A DNA stretch of 64,000 nucleotides from an uncultured bacterium (GTDB taxonomy: Bacteria > Bacillota_I > Bacilli_A > Acholeplasmatales > Anaeroplasmataceae). Below are positions 56,607-64,000 of the stretch, one piece after another. The DNA is taken from positions 16,254 to 80,253 of the forward strand of contig CASFCK010000005.1 in the NCBI GenBank assembly GCA_949293265.1. Direction: 5' to 3'. The notes under the pieces were generated by a model that ran no database searches, was not told the origin of the DNA, and saw only the letters and a list, made by a program, of their open reading frames with translations. The first letter of the stretch is position 1; every line of letters begins with the position of its first letter. The translations under genes were made by a program, and so were the position numbers.

Positions 56607-59465
56607 CTAATTTAAGTCTTTAATTTCGTTAAAAAGTTCCTTCTTATTATCGATATCAGCATTAGTACCTATTACGCATACTACCCCTGATTCTAATGCC
56701 TCTTTAAAACAACCAGCTAATTCTTTAATTTCTAAAAGATCACAATCTATAATTTCTTTTCTAATTTTATCTAAATCAGCTTTATTTTCCTTTTTTAAAT
56801 AGCTAAACAAAGCTTTTTCACCCTTAAATTTATTATGTAAAGGTAAATCTAAATTACTAAAAACCCCGATTTTAAAGTCCAATAATTCCGCATTTGTTAA
56901 ATTAAGATTTGCAATAAAATTTACTATATTTTTATATCTATCTAAAGTTTCTTGTAAATGAGGATCACGATAACTACAAAAACCAATTAATCCCTCATAG
57001 CTTAAACTAACATAAACGCCATATGCACCACCTTTAACCCTAACTTCTGGCCATAAATAGTTGTAATTGAGAATATTTGCAAGAACATAAAATGCTCCGT
57101 TATAGTCTTTTTTATATGTACTTGCTAGAGAAACATAATTAGTATTAAAGTTTGATTTAAAGGCTTCATTTACATTATTACTATTAAATATTAGTTCGCT
57201 AATATATGTGTTTTCTTTTAATGAGTCATAATAATTTAAAATAGTTTTAATATTTAGCTCATTATTTATAGTTTCACTTATAAAATGGCTAACAAACCTC
57301 TTTTTATTAAATACTAATTTATAAACTCTTTCTAAATTATTAATTACATCATCATTAAAATCTTTTAAAATTTCTTTTAAAAAGAAATTATAACTTAAAC
57401 CACTAATTAAATCATTTAAATAATATGCTTTATTTAAATGTGAATAAGCTCTAATTAAACTTAAAATATTAGCCCTATCAGCAACACCATATTCTGCATC
57501 TACTTTAGCCTCATTTAATTTTTCTTTAATACGTTTTTTATCCGTAAATAGTGTATTAAAACAAACTTCTTTTACTAATTCATTAGCTTTAAATAAGTTA
57601 TTTGTAGTTGCACTAAACCTAACTATTAAATATGGTTTTGTTTCTAATTTGCGAGAAATAAGGTTGGTAATAGTAAATGAAATCCCTCCAGTTAAATTTA
57701 GAGCCATTTGGTTATAATCTTTATAAGAATAATTAGTAGTATCAATATTAGTTAATAATTTAGTTAATGTAGATAAATATAACATATCTTCATTGTTTAA
57801 ATTACTAATATCAAATAAATACATAAAATAGTTAATACCATTAGTAAAATAATTACTATAAGTAATAAAATCATTATGTTTAGTAAAATTTAGTTCTTCT
57901 GATTCATAATTTAAATCTTCTTTCTTTAATTTCGGCAAATTATTTATTGCTTCTTTTGAATCGCTTGTTTCTTGATATTTTAATAAATCAGCATTTAACT
58001 TAATCAATGAATCAAGTTCAAATTCACTTAAACTTTCTTTAAATTGCTTTAATTTAATTTTAGTTTCTTCCTCTTCTAGTTTGTTTAAATCTAAAATTGG
58101 ACTTAAAGAAACATAAGATTTGTGATTATTATTTAAAATATATTTAGCTAAAATATCTTCAAAATAGCCATTATTAATATCATTAATTAATTCTTTATAA
58201 TATTTTAAAACCTCAAGTCCTGAAAAGGGATCATTATCAGTATATAAAAAAGAGGAAAAGCTAGCTAATATTACATTAAGTCCGCGCGGTGTTTGACCAA
58301 ACATAGCTTCTCTTAATTTAAATTCATTAAAATTCATTAATGTTTTAATTTCTTCATGCGGCAAACCGTTAATTATATAATGTTTTAACTCTTCATTTAT
58401 TAAATTAATAAATTTTTCTTCATTTTCTAAATTAGAATTAGTTAGAACAATATTAACTAAAGGTTGTAATAGCTCAGTAGTTAAAGATACACTAACATCT
58501 TCAGCTAATTTTAAATCAATTATTTTCTTTGTGATCGGAGCTCCAGGAGTTTGAAATAAAACAGCTAATATTAAACCTAAAGCTATAATAGCTTTTTGAT
58601 CATTATTACAAACAACATTATAAGATAAAAAACTTTTATCTTTTAAATTTTCTATACCATTAACACTATAATTTTTAGCTAAATATAGCGGTTTTTCAAA
58701 AGGTTCTTGATAAGCTATTTTAGTATTAAAATCACTATATTCATATTTTGTTAAATAAGTATCTAGATAATTCAATCTCTCTTCCATATCACAATTACCA
58801 TAAAAATATATATAAGCATTTGATGGATGATAATACTTTTTATGAAAATCTACAAACCGCTCATAACTAAGCTTAACAATCTCTTTCGGATCACCACCAG
58901 ATTCAAATCGATAAGCTGTATTAGGGTATAGAGATTTCATAATATTAGATAGTAAAACTTGTTCAGGGTCTGAAAAAGCCCCCTTCATTTCATTGTATAC
59001 AACACCATTATATTTAATATCATCAGTTTTTTTATTTAACTCATAGTGCCAACCTTCTTGATAAAAGATTTCCTTATTTTGGTAAATTAAAGGATTAAAA
59101 ACCGCATCAAGATAGACATCCGTTAAGTTTTTAAAATCTTGTAAATTTTGACTAGCACAGGGATAGATTGTTTTATCAGGATATGTTATAGCATTTAAAA
59201 AAGTGTTTAATGAACTTTTTACTAGTTCAATAAATGGGTCTTTAACTTGGTATTTTGTAGAACCACATAAGACACTATGTTCTAAAATATGTGTTAGACC
59301 GCTATCATCAATCGGTGGGGTTCTAAATCCAATGGTAAAAACCTTATTATTATCATCATTACTGATAAGACATATTTTAGCTTTAGTTTTATTATGAATA
59401 TATAGACTAACTTCGGAATTGATTTCTTTTATAAATTTTGAACAAATCTTTTTGTATTTTTCCAT
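56607..59465 (-). CDS. M16C family zinc metalloprotease (PreP-like)
   Basis: 952 residues. The inverted zinc motif HILEHSVLCGS (HxxEH) with the downstream Glu in NEMKGAF, and the GxxxxxxHxLEH context SGLTHILEHSVL, plus KDPFIELVKSSLNTFLNA, identify the M16C/PreP group: two ~450-residue halves enclosing a chamber that degrades short unfolded peptides. The second-half substrate-binding RVKGGAYGVYVSL is present. No signal peptide, so intracellular. Six bases from the Ntn hydrolase gene. Confidence 0.93.
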   Translation of the reverse strand: MEKYKKICSKFIKEINSEVSLYIHNKTKAKICLISNDDNNKVFTIGFRTPPIDDSGLTHILEHSVLCGSTKYQVKDPFIELVKSSLNTFLNAITYPDKTIYPCASQNLQDFKNLTDVYLDAVFNPLIYQNKEIFYQEGWHYELNKKTDDIKYNGVVYNEMKGAFSDPEQVLLSNIMKSLYPNTAYRFESGGDPKEIVKLSYERFVDFHKKYYHPSNAYIYFYGNCDMEERLNYLDTYLTKYEYSDFNTKIAYQEPFEKPLYLAKNYSVNGIENLKDKSFLSYNVVCNNDQKAIIALGLILAVLFQTPGAPITKKIIDLKLAEDVSVSLTTELLQPLVNIVLTNSNLENEEKFINLINEELKHYIINGLPHEEIKTLMNFNEFKLREAMFGQTPRGLNVILASFSSFLYTDNDPFSGLEVLKYYKELINDINNGYFEDILAKYILNNNHKSYVSLSPILDLNKLEEEETKIKLKQFKESLSEFELDSLIKLNADLLKYQETSDSKEAINNLPKLKKEDLNYESEELNFTKHNDFITYSNYFTNGINYFMYLFDISNLNNEDMLYLSTLTKLLTNIDTTNYSYKDYNQMALNLTGGISFTITNLISRKLETKPYLIVRFSATTNNLFKANELVKEVCFNTLFTDKKRIKEKLNEAKVDAEYGVADRANILSLIRAYSHLNKAYYLNDLISGLSYNFFLKEILKDFNDDVINNLERVYKLVFNKKRFVSHFISETINNELNIKTILNYYDSLKENTYISELIFNSNNVNEAFKSNFNTNYVSLASTYKKDYNGAFYVLANILNYNYLWPEVRVKGGAYGVYVSLSYEGLIGFCSYRDPHLQETLDRYKNIVNFIANLNLTNAELLDFKIGVFSNLDLPLHNKFKGEKALFSYLKKENKADLDKIRKEIIDCDLLEIKELAGCFKEALESGVVCVIGTNADIDNKKELFNEIKDLN

Positions 59466-59470
59466 TTAAA

Positions 59471-60511
59471 TCATCTCTCAATTTTATTAAACTCAGGATT
59501 AAAATCTAGTGGTATATGACTTAATTCAGTATTGAAATCATTAATAGAAATAAAATTAATATCTAAATTTGAATAAGTTCTATAGTATAAACCACCACTA
59601 TTTAAATCGTATACAACACTATAAATTGTATAATCATAAGGACTAATATCTTTATCTTTAACCGTGATATTAGAATGATCAGTAACCATAACTAATCCCT
59701 TAGGAAAAGCCACATTAGACAAAGCATTAAACATACTTGTTACGCCATAATTTATACCTTCTCCTTTATCTAAATATTTTTTTAAAAAAGCAAGTCTAAT
59801 AAAACGGCTAGGAGAAGAAAAATCACCAGGTAAGCCAACAAGACCATTGCCAGAATAAGTTTGCTTTAAAGAAATATCACAAATATTTAGATCATCGTAA
59901 TCTTCATTTCTTAAATTCATATAATTACTTAAATTAGTTATGTGATAGCTATACTCTGGACTATTAGTTAAAATACCTAAATTATTTTGATATATTTTTA
60001 ACCCATCTTTTGTATATTCAACAACAACACTACTAACCTTATCACTAAAAATAAAATGCAAAGTTGGTGTACTACCAAGTAAAGGCTTAGAAATCAAAGA
60101 GACCTTATTCTTAATGGTATCTATAACTTCACTAACATCCTTACAACTTGAAAGTAAATGAACTATTAAATAAGCTGCTTGAATAGGATAAGTTCCACTT
60201 TTAACTTCATCTAAAAAATGAGCATACCCTCTAAAATAAAGTTGAGCACCTACAAGTCCCTTTTCATTAACCCCATCATATAAAGCCATCGTCGGAGCTA
60301 AAACATTAGTACCTATTCCTAATACTTTATATTTAGATAAATAACTATTTTCTTCTTCTAAATTGTTTTCATACTGTGATCCAACAACATAATATTTATA
60401 ATTACGAGGTATATAAATAATACCTGTACCTTCCGTTATACGATTGAAATCTAAATTCCTACCAAAAAAATATTTATTATCATTAGTATAATTTGTTATT
60501 GCACTACACAT
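59471..60511 (-). CDS. Choloylglycine hydrolase family Ntn-hydrolase (bile-salt/penicillin-V acylase type)
   Basis: 346 residues. The nucleophile Cys2 is exposed after Met removal (MCSAITNY). YFFGRNLDFN, VNEKGLVGAQLYFRGYA, LTNSPEYSYHITNL and LVGLPGDFSSPSRFIRLAF match the bile-salt-hydrolase family, including the Asn and Arg substrate residues. These enzymes cut linear amides such as conjugated bile salts or acyl-homoserine lactones. True substrate not determined. A TATAAT promoter lies at 60537-60542 and its -35 falls in the 67-bp repeat. Confidence 0.88.
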   Translation of the reverse strand: MCSAITNYTNDNKYFFGRNLDFNRITEGTGIIYIPRNYKYYVVGSQYENNLEEENSYLSKYKVLGIGTNVLAPTMALYDGVNEKGLVGAQLYFRGYAHFLDEVKSGTYPIQAAYLIVHLLSSCKDVSEVIDTIKNKVSLISKPLLGSTPTLHFIFSDKVSSVVVEYTKDGLKIYQNNLGILTNSPEYSYHITNLSNYMNLRNEDYDDLNICDISLKQTYSGNGLVGLPGDFSSPSRFIRLAFLKKYLDKGEGINYGVTSMFNALSNVAFPKGLVMVTDHSNITVKDKDISPYDYTIYSVVYDLNSGGLYYRTYSNLDINFISINDFNTELSHIPLDFNPEFNKIER

Positions 60512-60536
60512 AAAAACACCTCCAATTGTTTTTTTT

Positions 60537-60566
60537 ATTATACCATATTAGAACGCAAAATAACAA
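60537..60566 (-). promoter_or_regulatory. Promoter of the choloylglycine-hydrolase-like gene
   Basis: Minus-strand TTGTTA (60561-60566), 18-base spacer, TATAAT (60537-60542), followed by GGAGGTG. The -35 lies inside the left 67-bp repeat, so a regulator of the repeat would also act here. Confidence 0.55.
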
Positions 60567-60611
60567 AACATTAAATGTGTAACCATTTATTGTTGCACCA
60601 CATTTAATTAT
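60545..60611. repeat. 67-bp direct repeat, left copy
   Basis: Identical to 62569-62635 except at one base (GAACG versus GAACA). Contains a dyad ATTAAATGTG ... CACATTTAAT with a 20-base gap. Sits between the Ntn hydrolase gene and the XRE remnant. Confidence 0.95.
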
Positions 60612-60617
60612 TGTTGA

Positions 60618-60784
60618 ATAAAATATAGACTTTCTAAAGGCCTCACTCAAAAGCAAATGGCTAAAAAGGTGTTTCTTATAGAACATATCAAGCTTATGAA
60701 TACGGACAAAACACTCCGCCACTACAAATATTTTATAAATTACAAGAGTTATTTAAATGCTCTTTTGATGATTTATTAAAATAA
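60618..60784 (+). pseudogene. XRE-family HTH regulator remnant, frameshifted
   Basis: The first part reads IKYRLSKGLTQKQMAKKV and then, after a one- or four-base loss near 60669-60673, continues in another frame SYRTYQAYEYGQNTPPLQIF followed by YKLQELFKCSFDDLLK-stop. Joined, this is a canonical XRE/Cro helix-turn-helix with the LTQxxMAxxxxVSYRTYQAYE core. No start codon remains in frame. It lies just after the left 67-bp repeat, which would have supplied its promoter. Confidence 0.8.
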
Positions 60785-60838
60785 AAAGTTGATGTTAATA
60801 AATGTTTTATATAATTATAGATACGAAAATTATAAATT

Positions 60839-60884
60839 AAAAAGGATTGTCAGCTCTTTATTTGTACTGATAATCCTTTTTTCG
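60839..60884 (+). terminator. Bidirectional terminator between the XRE remnant and the SecB-like gene
   Basis: Stem AAAAGGATTGTCAG/CTGATAATCCTTTT with U-runs on both strands. Confidence 0.75.
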
Positions 60885-60916
60885 TTTAAAATAGACTTTA
60901 AATATTGTAGAAGCAA

Positions 60917-61282
60917 TTATTTAGATAAATTGATTACTGGAATAATTATGGGTTTCATCCCTGGTTGAGATGTAATTAAAGAAATTTCACTCCGAATATA
61001 TGGCATCATTATAGCCACAGCATTATTTACTAAAATTTCAAATTCTTCTTTGTTTTGAAATTCAACTTTAAAAATCCCTGTTAGCTCAATCTCAATACTA
61101 AAATTATTTTTTTGCTGACATGTAGCTTTAATAGATATCATATATATGTCTTTTGAATCCTTGTTTTGTTTTAAAATAAATTTAGGCTCAAATTCTATAC
61201 TTTCAGTTTCATCTTTTCCTAATCGCTTAAAATTGAAATGTTCAAATTTTAAATCAATAAGCGATAATTTTGTGTTTGGCAT
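60917..61282 (-). CDS. SecB-like chaperone
   Basis: 121 residues from ATG 61282, with AAAGGAAAG 7 bases upstream; a longer in-frame start at 61381 would prepend a hydrophobic stretch lying inside the previous gene. The C-terminal half ELTGIFKVE ... NNAVAIMMPYIRSEISLITSQ ... IIIPVINL is the SecB fold signature (NAxxILFPYxRxxIxxLT and PxxLPPIN). True SecB is mostly proteobacterial; single SecB-like genes in Gram-positives often serve toxin-antitoxin-chaperone modules. Overlaps the upstream gene by 29 bases, so strongly coupled. Confidence 0.8.
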   Translation of the reverse strand: MPNTKLSLIDLKFEHFNFKRLGKDETESIEFEPKFILKQNKDSKDIYMISIKATCQQKNNFSIEIELTGIFKVEFQNKEEFEILVNNAVAIMMPYIRSEISLITSQPGMKPIIIPVINLSK

Positions 61283-61814
61283 TAGAATCTTTCCTTTCAT
61301 TAATTTTAATATATCTAAAGTTATTCTTTTCAACTTTGTTAACAATATTGTCAATATTATTAAAGCAAAAATTATTAACACTAATAATATTCTTATATTT
61401 ATATGAGATTCTTATGTATTCAGAAAATGATGAATAATATTTTTTTATTTCTAAAAACTCATCATCATCCACTTCTAAAAGTTCATTCATTGGATAATAA
61501 TTTTTTAAGAATATTTCATCATTTTTCTCCTCTAATTGTATTTGTCCAAAATCATATGAACCAAAGAATTTTTTAGAGGAACTATGAAATGCATCATATA
61601 AAGTAATATTATTAATTAATAACTTAGAAATTATAGCTGGTTCTGTTTTTACAACTAAAAACTTTAAAGATTGGCTTGAAACATCACAACAACAACCCAA
61701 GTAATGATTATTAAATTTATCAAATAAAGTAAATAGAATTGGTACATTCATTTCAATCAATATATATTTCACTTGAATTTTTTCACAATTAGGTAAAGTA
61801 AAAATTAATTCCAT
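61254..61814 (-). CDS. DUF6575-like protein of the SecB-like operon
   Basis: 186 residues after an AAGGAGG site. The N-terminal 75 residues (KYILIEMNVPILFTLFDKFN ... HYLGCCCDV ... INNITLYDAFHSS) resemble DUF6575 proteins, with the characteristic xxxPxLFxxxDxxxxxYLxxxxD and LYDAF wording, remembered and not searched. The rest is unfamiliar. DUF6575-type genes are seen with SecB-like genes, so this could be the client or antitoxin. Ends in TGA and overlaps the SecB-like start. Confidence 0.55.
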   Translation of the reverse strand: MELIFTLPNCEKIQVKYILIEMNVPILFTLFDKFNNHYLGCCCDVSSQSLKFLVVKTEPAIISKLLINNITLYDAFHSSSKKFFGSYDFGQIQLEEKNDEIFLKNYYPMNELLEVDDDEFLEIKKYYSSFSEYIRISYKYKNIISVNNFCFNNIDNIVNKVEKNNFRYIKINERKDSNAKHKIIAY

Positions 61815-61847
61815 CTTCCTTTCCTCCTTATATACTAAAATTTATAT

Positions 61848-62258
61848 TTACCATTCCCCAACTTTTTCAAAATCAACAGAAGGATCTATATTTTCAAAAA
61901 GCCAATAATTTATATGACCATCCTTATCATTCAGATCCCATATTCCAAAAGCTCTATTAGTCTTACCCATAGCTATATTATATGGCTTAGACTTTTTCTT
62001 TTGCAAAAACATTGCAATTCTTTTTGCTTGTTTTAACTTTCTAAAAAGTGAAACAGAAAGTTCCTCCCTCTTCTTTACTTCAGCATCTTTAAATCCAAAT
62101 TCAATGTATGATGGCAAAAAAGCATCTTTATTTAGTAAGCCATTAATACATGCTCTATAGCATTCATTAATTAAAGGCATATTTTCAATATCAATATCAT
62201 TAAAATTAAAATTTTTAAAAATTGCTGGAAACTTATGTATAATTTTATCAATGGTCAT
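61848..62258 (-). CDS. Unknown protein, first gene of the SecB-like operon
   Basis: 136 residues, no family recognised. Lys-rich central part (VKKREELSVSLFRKLKQAKR, FLQKKKSKPYNIAMGKTNR), aromatic C terminus (FGIWDLNDKDGHINYWLFEN). Compact basic cytoplasmic protein; a toxin or antitoxin partner is possible from position only. Separated by 33 bases from the DUF6575-like gene. Confidence 0.55.
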   Translation of the reverse strand: MTIDKIIHKFPAIFKNFNFNDIDIENMPLINECYRACINGLLNKDAFLPSYIEFGFKDAEVKKREELSVSLFRKLKQAKRIAMFLQKKKSKPYNIAMGKTNRAFGIWDLNDKDGHINYWLFENIDPSVDFEKVGEW

Positions 62259-62289
62259 ATATTGGCCTCTTTTCTCAAGGACTAAATTT

Positions 62290-62324
62290 ATTTCACAATC
62301 ATTATAACATAAAAATAGTGAAAT
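62290..62324 (-). promoter_or_regulatory. Promoter inside an operator-like dyad, SecB-like operon
   Basis: TATAAT on the minus strand at 62301-62306 lies between the arms ATTTCAC (62290-62296) and GTGAAAT (62318-62324), extendable to AATTTATTTCAC/GTGAAATTTATT. A dyad over the -10 box is what an autorepressed toxin-antitoxin promoter looks like. The -35 is poor. Confidence 0.55.
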
Positions 62325-62426
62325 TTATTCAGCAATTTTTAAATTTTAATATTTACATCTTTTAGTTAATTCCCGTATTTAGGATTTAACAACCCAAAAA
62401 TAGAATTTAATTAATATTTTCAACGG

Positions 62427-62565
62427 GTTTTCGACACTTTTTACGCAATTCCATAAAATGACTGATGGAATAGCTTAAAAAAATATAAAAGAACAAAAAT
62501 TAACAACATTATAAAATCGAAAAAACGTGATAGCTATCATGTTTTTTTAATAAACTGTCGAAAAC
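62427..62565. repeat. ~139-bp segment bounded by 10-bp inverted repeats
   Basis: GTTTTCGACA (62427-62436) and TGTCGAAAAC (62556-62565) are perfect inverted copies. Between them are a hairpin ATTCCAT/ATGGAAT (62448-62471) and the terminator palindrome. No transposase and no clear target duplication. A small MITE-like element or a structured RNA are both possible. Confidence 0.45.
62520..62546 (+). terminator. Palindromic terminator upstream of the second receptor
   Basis: Near-perfect palindrome AAAAACGTGATAG/CTATCATGTTTTT with flanking A and T runs, active in principle on either strand. Confidence 0.65.
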
Positions 62566-62568
62566 AGG

Positions 62569-62635
62569 ATATTAGAACACAAAATAACAAAACATTAAAT
62601 GTGTAACCATTTATTGTTGCACCACATTTAATTAT
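62569..62635. repeat. 67-bp direct repeat, right copy
   Basis: Matches 60545-60611 at 66 of 67 positions, same orientation. Supplies TTGCAC, the -35 box of the receptor gene that follows, and the dyad ATTAAATGTG/CACATTTAAT. Confidence 0.95.
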
Positions 62636-62645
62636 GCGCTAAAAT
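62617..62645 (+). promoter_or_regulatory. Promoter of the second RRNPP-like gene
   Basis: TTGCAC (62617-62622, in the repeat), 17-base spacer, TAAAAT (62640-62645). The right arm of the repeat dyad overlaps the -35 region, suggesting an operator. Confidence 0.6.
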
Positions 62646-62666
62646 GTTTACGAGGAGGGAGAAATT

Positions 62667-63770
62667 GTGGAAATGCTATTCAATTTAGATTATTATTTTA
62701 ATAATAACACAATATTATATTCTTTTTTTGATGCTAAATTAAAGGAATCACATTTATTACAAAAAGTTGCTTTAAAAAAATATGGTGTAAGTCAATCCGT
62801 TTATCGTTCTCATAAAAATAAAAATTATAACTTTGACGATTATTTTAAAATTTTAGCACAAGAATTTAAAATAACTGAATTAAATGATGAAAAAAAAGAA
62901 TATTATGAGGTTTTAATTAATAAAATTATATATAGAATAACAAAATATAATAAGTTAGATATTCCCGAACTAGAAACATCTCTACTAGCTTGCATTAAGG
63001 AAAACAATTGCTTAAAACCAATTTTTGAATTATTTTATGTATTACTAGAAATATTTAAAGCTGACTTTAATAATCAAGATTTAGAAATAAAAGATATAAT
63101 ACTTAAACTGCTACCATATACAAAAAATTACTTTATGCAAAATGTTAAATATTTATATTATTCACTATTTGATTTTTTAACAAAATCAAATAAAGCATAT
63201 GTTTTTAATTCAAACAAACAATTTAAACATATAACTATTTTAGAACTACTATTAAAATATAAAGATAATTTATATACAAGCCCAGAAAAGGCTCTAATAT
63301 ATAACCAGTTATTTTTAAAAGAAGTAAATAATACCAATAACTTCGAATATATTAGAATGGCAAATATTGATGCTTGTTATCTGTTAAATGTTTTAAAAGA
63401 AGAACATATTTCATTTGATTTAAGTAAAAAATTAATTGGCTCTTTTATAAATAACTCTTTTTATCAAACTAGAATAATAGAAAATTTTTTATATTCTTCT
63501 TTTGTTTTAGAAAAATATAATAATATATTATTAATATATCTAGATAATCTAATGAAAAGAGAATATTATAGTGATTTATCATTATTAATAATATATTTAA
63601 CCCTACTTTATTTAAAAAAATACGATAATTTAAACGATGTTAAAGGATTAATACAAAATTCTAAACTCATAGATATATTAAGTAATAAACCAACAAGTAT
63701 AGATGACTTTCCTATCTTAGAGTATAACATTATAAAGACATATATAAAAAATAACGGTTTTAACAAATAA
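62667..63770 (+). CDS. RRNPP-like regulator, paralogue of 51584-52729
   Basis: 367 residues from GTG 62667, which has GAGGAGGG 7 bases upstream; the ATG at 62673 is too far. Residues ~25-75 (LLQKVALKKYGVSQSVYRSH ... FDDYFKILAQEFKI) form an XRE-like helix-turn-helix; the rest is all-helical with TPR-like repeats (TSLLACIKENNCLKPIFELF; DLSLLIIYLTLLYLKKYDNL). It shares the CIxENNxLKPIFE block and overall layout with the 51.6-kb gene. Likely peptide-responsive. Its stop overlaps the start of a 20-codon hydrophobic ORF. Confidence 0.65.
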   Translation: MEMLFNLDYYFNNNTILYSFFDAKLKESHLLQKVALKKYGVSQSVYRSHKNKNYNFDDYFKILAQEFKITELNDEKKEYYEVLINKIIYRITKYNKLDIPELETSLLACIKENNCLKPIFELFYVLLEIFKADFNNQDLEIKDIILKLLPYTKNYFMQNVKYLYYSLFDFLTKSNKAYVFNSNKQFKHITILELLLKYKDNLYTSPEKALIYNQLFLKEVNNTNNFEYIRMANIDACYLLNVLKEEHISFDLSKKLIGSFINNSFYQTRIIENFLYSSFVLEKYNNILLIYLDNLMKREYYSDLSLLIIYLTLLYLKKYDNLNDVKGLIQNSKLIDILSNKPTSIDDFPILEYNIIKTYIKNNGFNK

Positions 63771-63832
63771 TGATTAATTTTTTAAAAATATTAGGTACGG
63801 TAATAATTTTTATTTGTTTTTTGAATAAATAA
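63770..63832 (+). CDS. 20-residue hydrophobic peptide, candidate short pheromone
   Basis: ATG 63770 overlaps the receptor stop codon (TAATG), so the ORF is translationally coupled. The product MINFLKILGTVIIFICFLNK has the size and hydrophobic character of SHP/ComS-type pheromone precursors and starts MIN like the 51-residue peptide at 51286-51441. Too short for homology evidence; position and coupling are the case for it. Confidence 0.5.
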   Translation: MINFLKILGTVIIFICFLNK

Positions 63833-64000
63833 AATTAAGAGCGCTATTCTTCTAATGTTATACTAACTTGATATGTACTTTACATGGATTTATAATTCAT
63901 CATAGCAATCGGTATAACTGTCAATAGAAAAATTGACAATTTGACCAATGCAAAACACCCACTAAGAAAGTAGGTCGAAATCTGATATAAAAAGATGTTA
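63833..64000. other. Non-coding end of window
   Basis: AT-rich, no ORF or RNA motif recognised. One hairpin TGTCAAT/ATTGACA at 63919-63938 without a proper U-run; possibly a weak terminator or operator. Confidence 0.4.

Noticed and set aside
60504..60722. 72-codon minus-strand ORF across the left repeat
   Set aside because: It runs antisense through the repeat and the XRE remnant and overlaps the promoter of the Ntn hydrolase; no ribosome site, no family features.
61283..61381. Hydrophobic N-terminal extension of the SecB-like protein
   Set aside because: It lies wholly inside the preceding gene and lacks a ribosome site; ATG 61282 has one.

Overview
Low-GC Gram-positive (Bacillota) chromosome, standard genetic code: TAA and TAG end most genes, TGA ends one accessory gene, and full-length proteins never need TGA as Trp. 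The GdpP-L9 fusion (a family known from Acholeplasma), the Opp ATPases with large coiled-coil inserts, the T-box, CcpA-like sites, an InlB-type repeat lipoprotein and a choloylglycine-hydrolase-like enzyme together suggest an uncultured, probably gut-associated, Bacilli lineage near Acholeplasma or RF39. That placement is inference.

Layout. 1-6 kb: partial DegV, exoA, serS, an AbiEi-like regulator, transketolase. 6-9.5 kb: a broken AAA ATPase (frameshift plus nonsense codon) between imperfect direct repeats, then a two-component system. 9.5-11.9 kb: tsaD-rimI-tsaB-tsaE for tRNA t6A (tsaC is at 41.4 kb). 11.9-13.7 kb: a DUF2089/DUF4097 envelope-type operon. 13.9-17.9 kb: pgk, an odd HPr and tpiA, then an orphan sugar ABC ATPase with a PucR/CdaR-like regulator. 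18-25.7 kb: EF-G paralogue, esterase, repeat lipoprotein, gap, nadK, CYTH and Spx-like genes. 25.8-27 kb: T-box and trpS. 27-36 kb: oppABCDF with oversized subunits. 36.7-41.4 kb: heterodimeric ABC exporter and a GH105-type hydrolase. 41.4-48.8 kb: the core block rpsF-ssb-rpsR-gdpP/rplI-dnaB-prfA-prmC-tsaC. 48.9-51 kb: small secreted and membrane proteins with a decayed duplicate. 51.2-56.5 kb: candidate peptide-signalling unit, CDF transporter, HtrA-like protease, tatD. 56.6-60.5 kb: M16C protease and an Ntn hydrolase. 60.5-64 kb: accessory island.

The strongest candidate for an undescribed system is a pair of paralogous TPR/RRNPP-like receptor genes (51.6-52.7 kb and 62.7-63.8 kb), each followed on the same strand by a tiny secretable hydrophobic peptide ORF. 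The first peptide (51 aa) has its own TTGACA promoter, a ribosome site and a terminator. The second (20 aa) is coupled to its receptor by a TAATG overlap. The Opp importer in the same window could return processed peptides to the cell. The second receptor is preceded by a 67-bp sequence repeated, with one mismatch, 2 kb upstream. The copies bracket a SecB-like chaperone operon, whose promoter lies inside a dyad, and a frameshifted XRE repressor remnant. This looks like a toxin-antitoxin-chaperone or defence-type module.

No rRNA, tRNA, CRISPR array or transposase was found.
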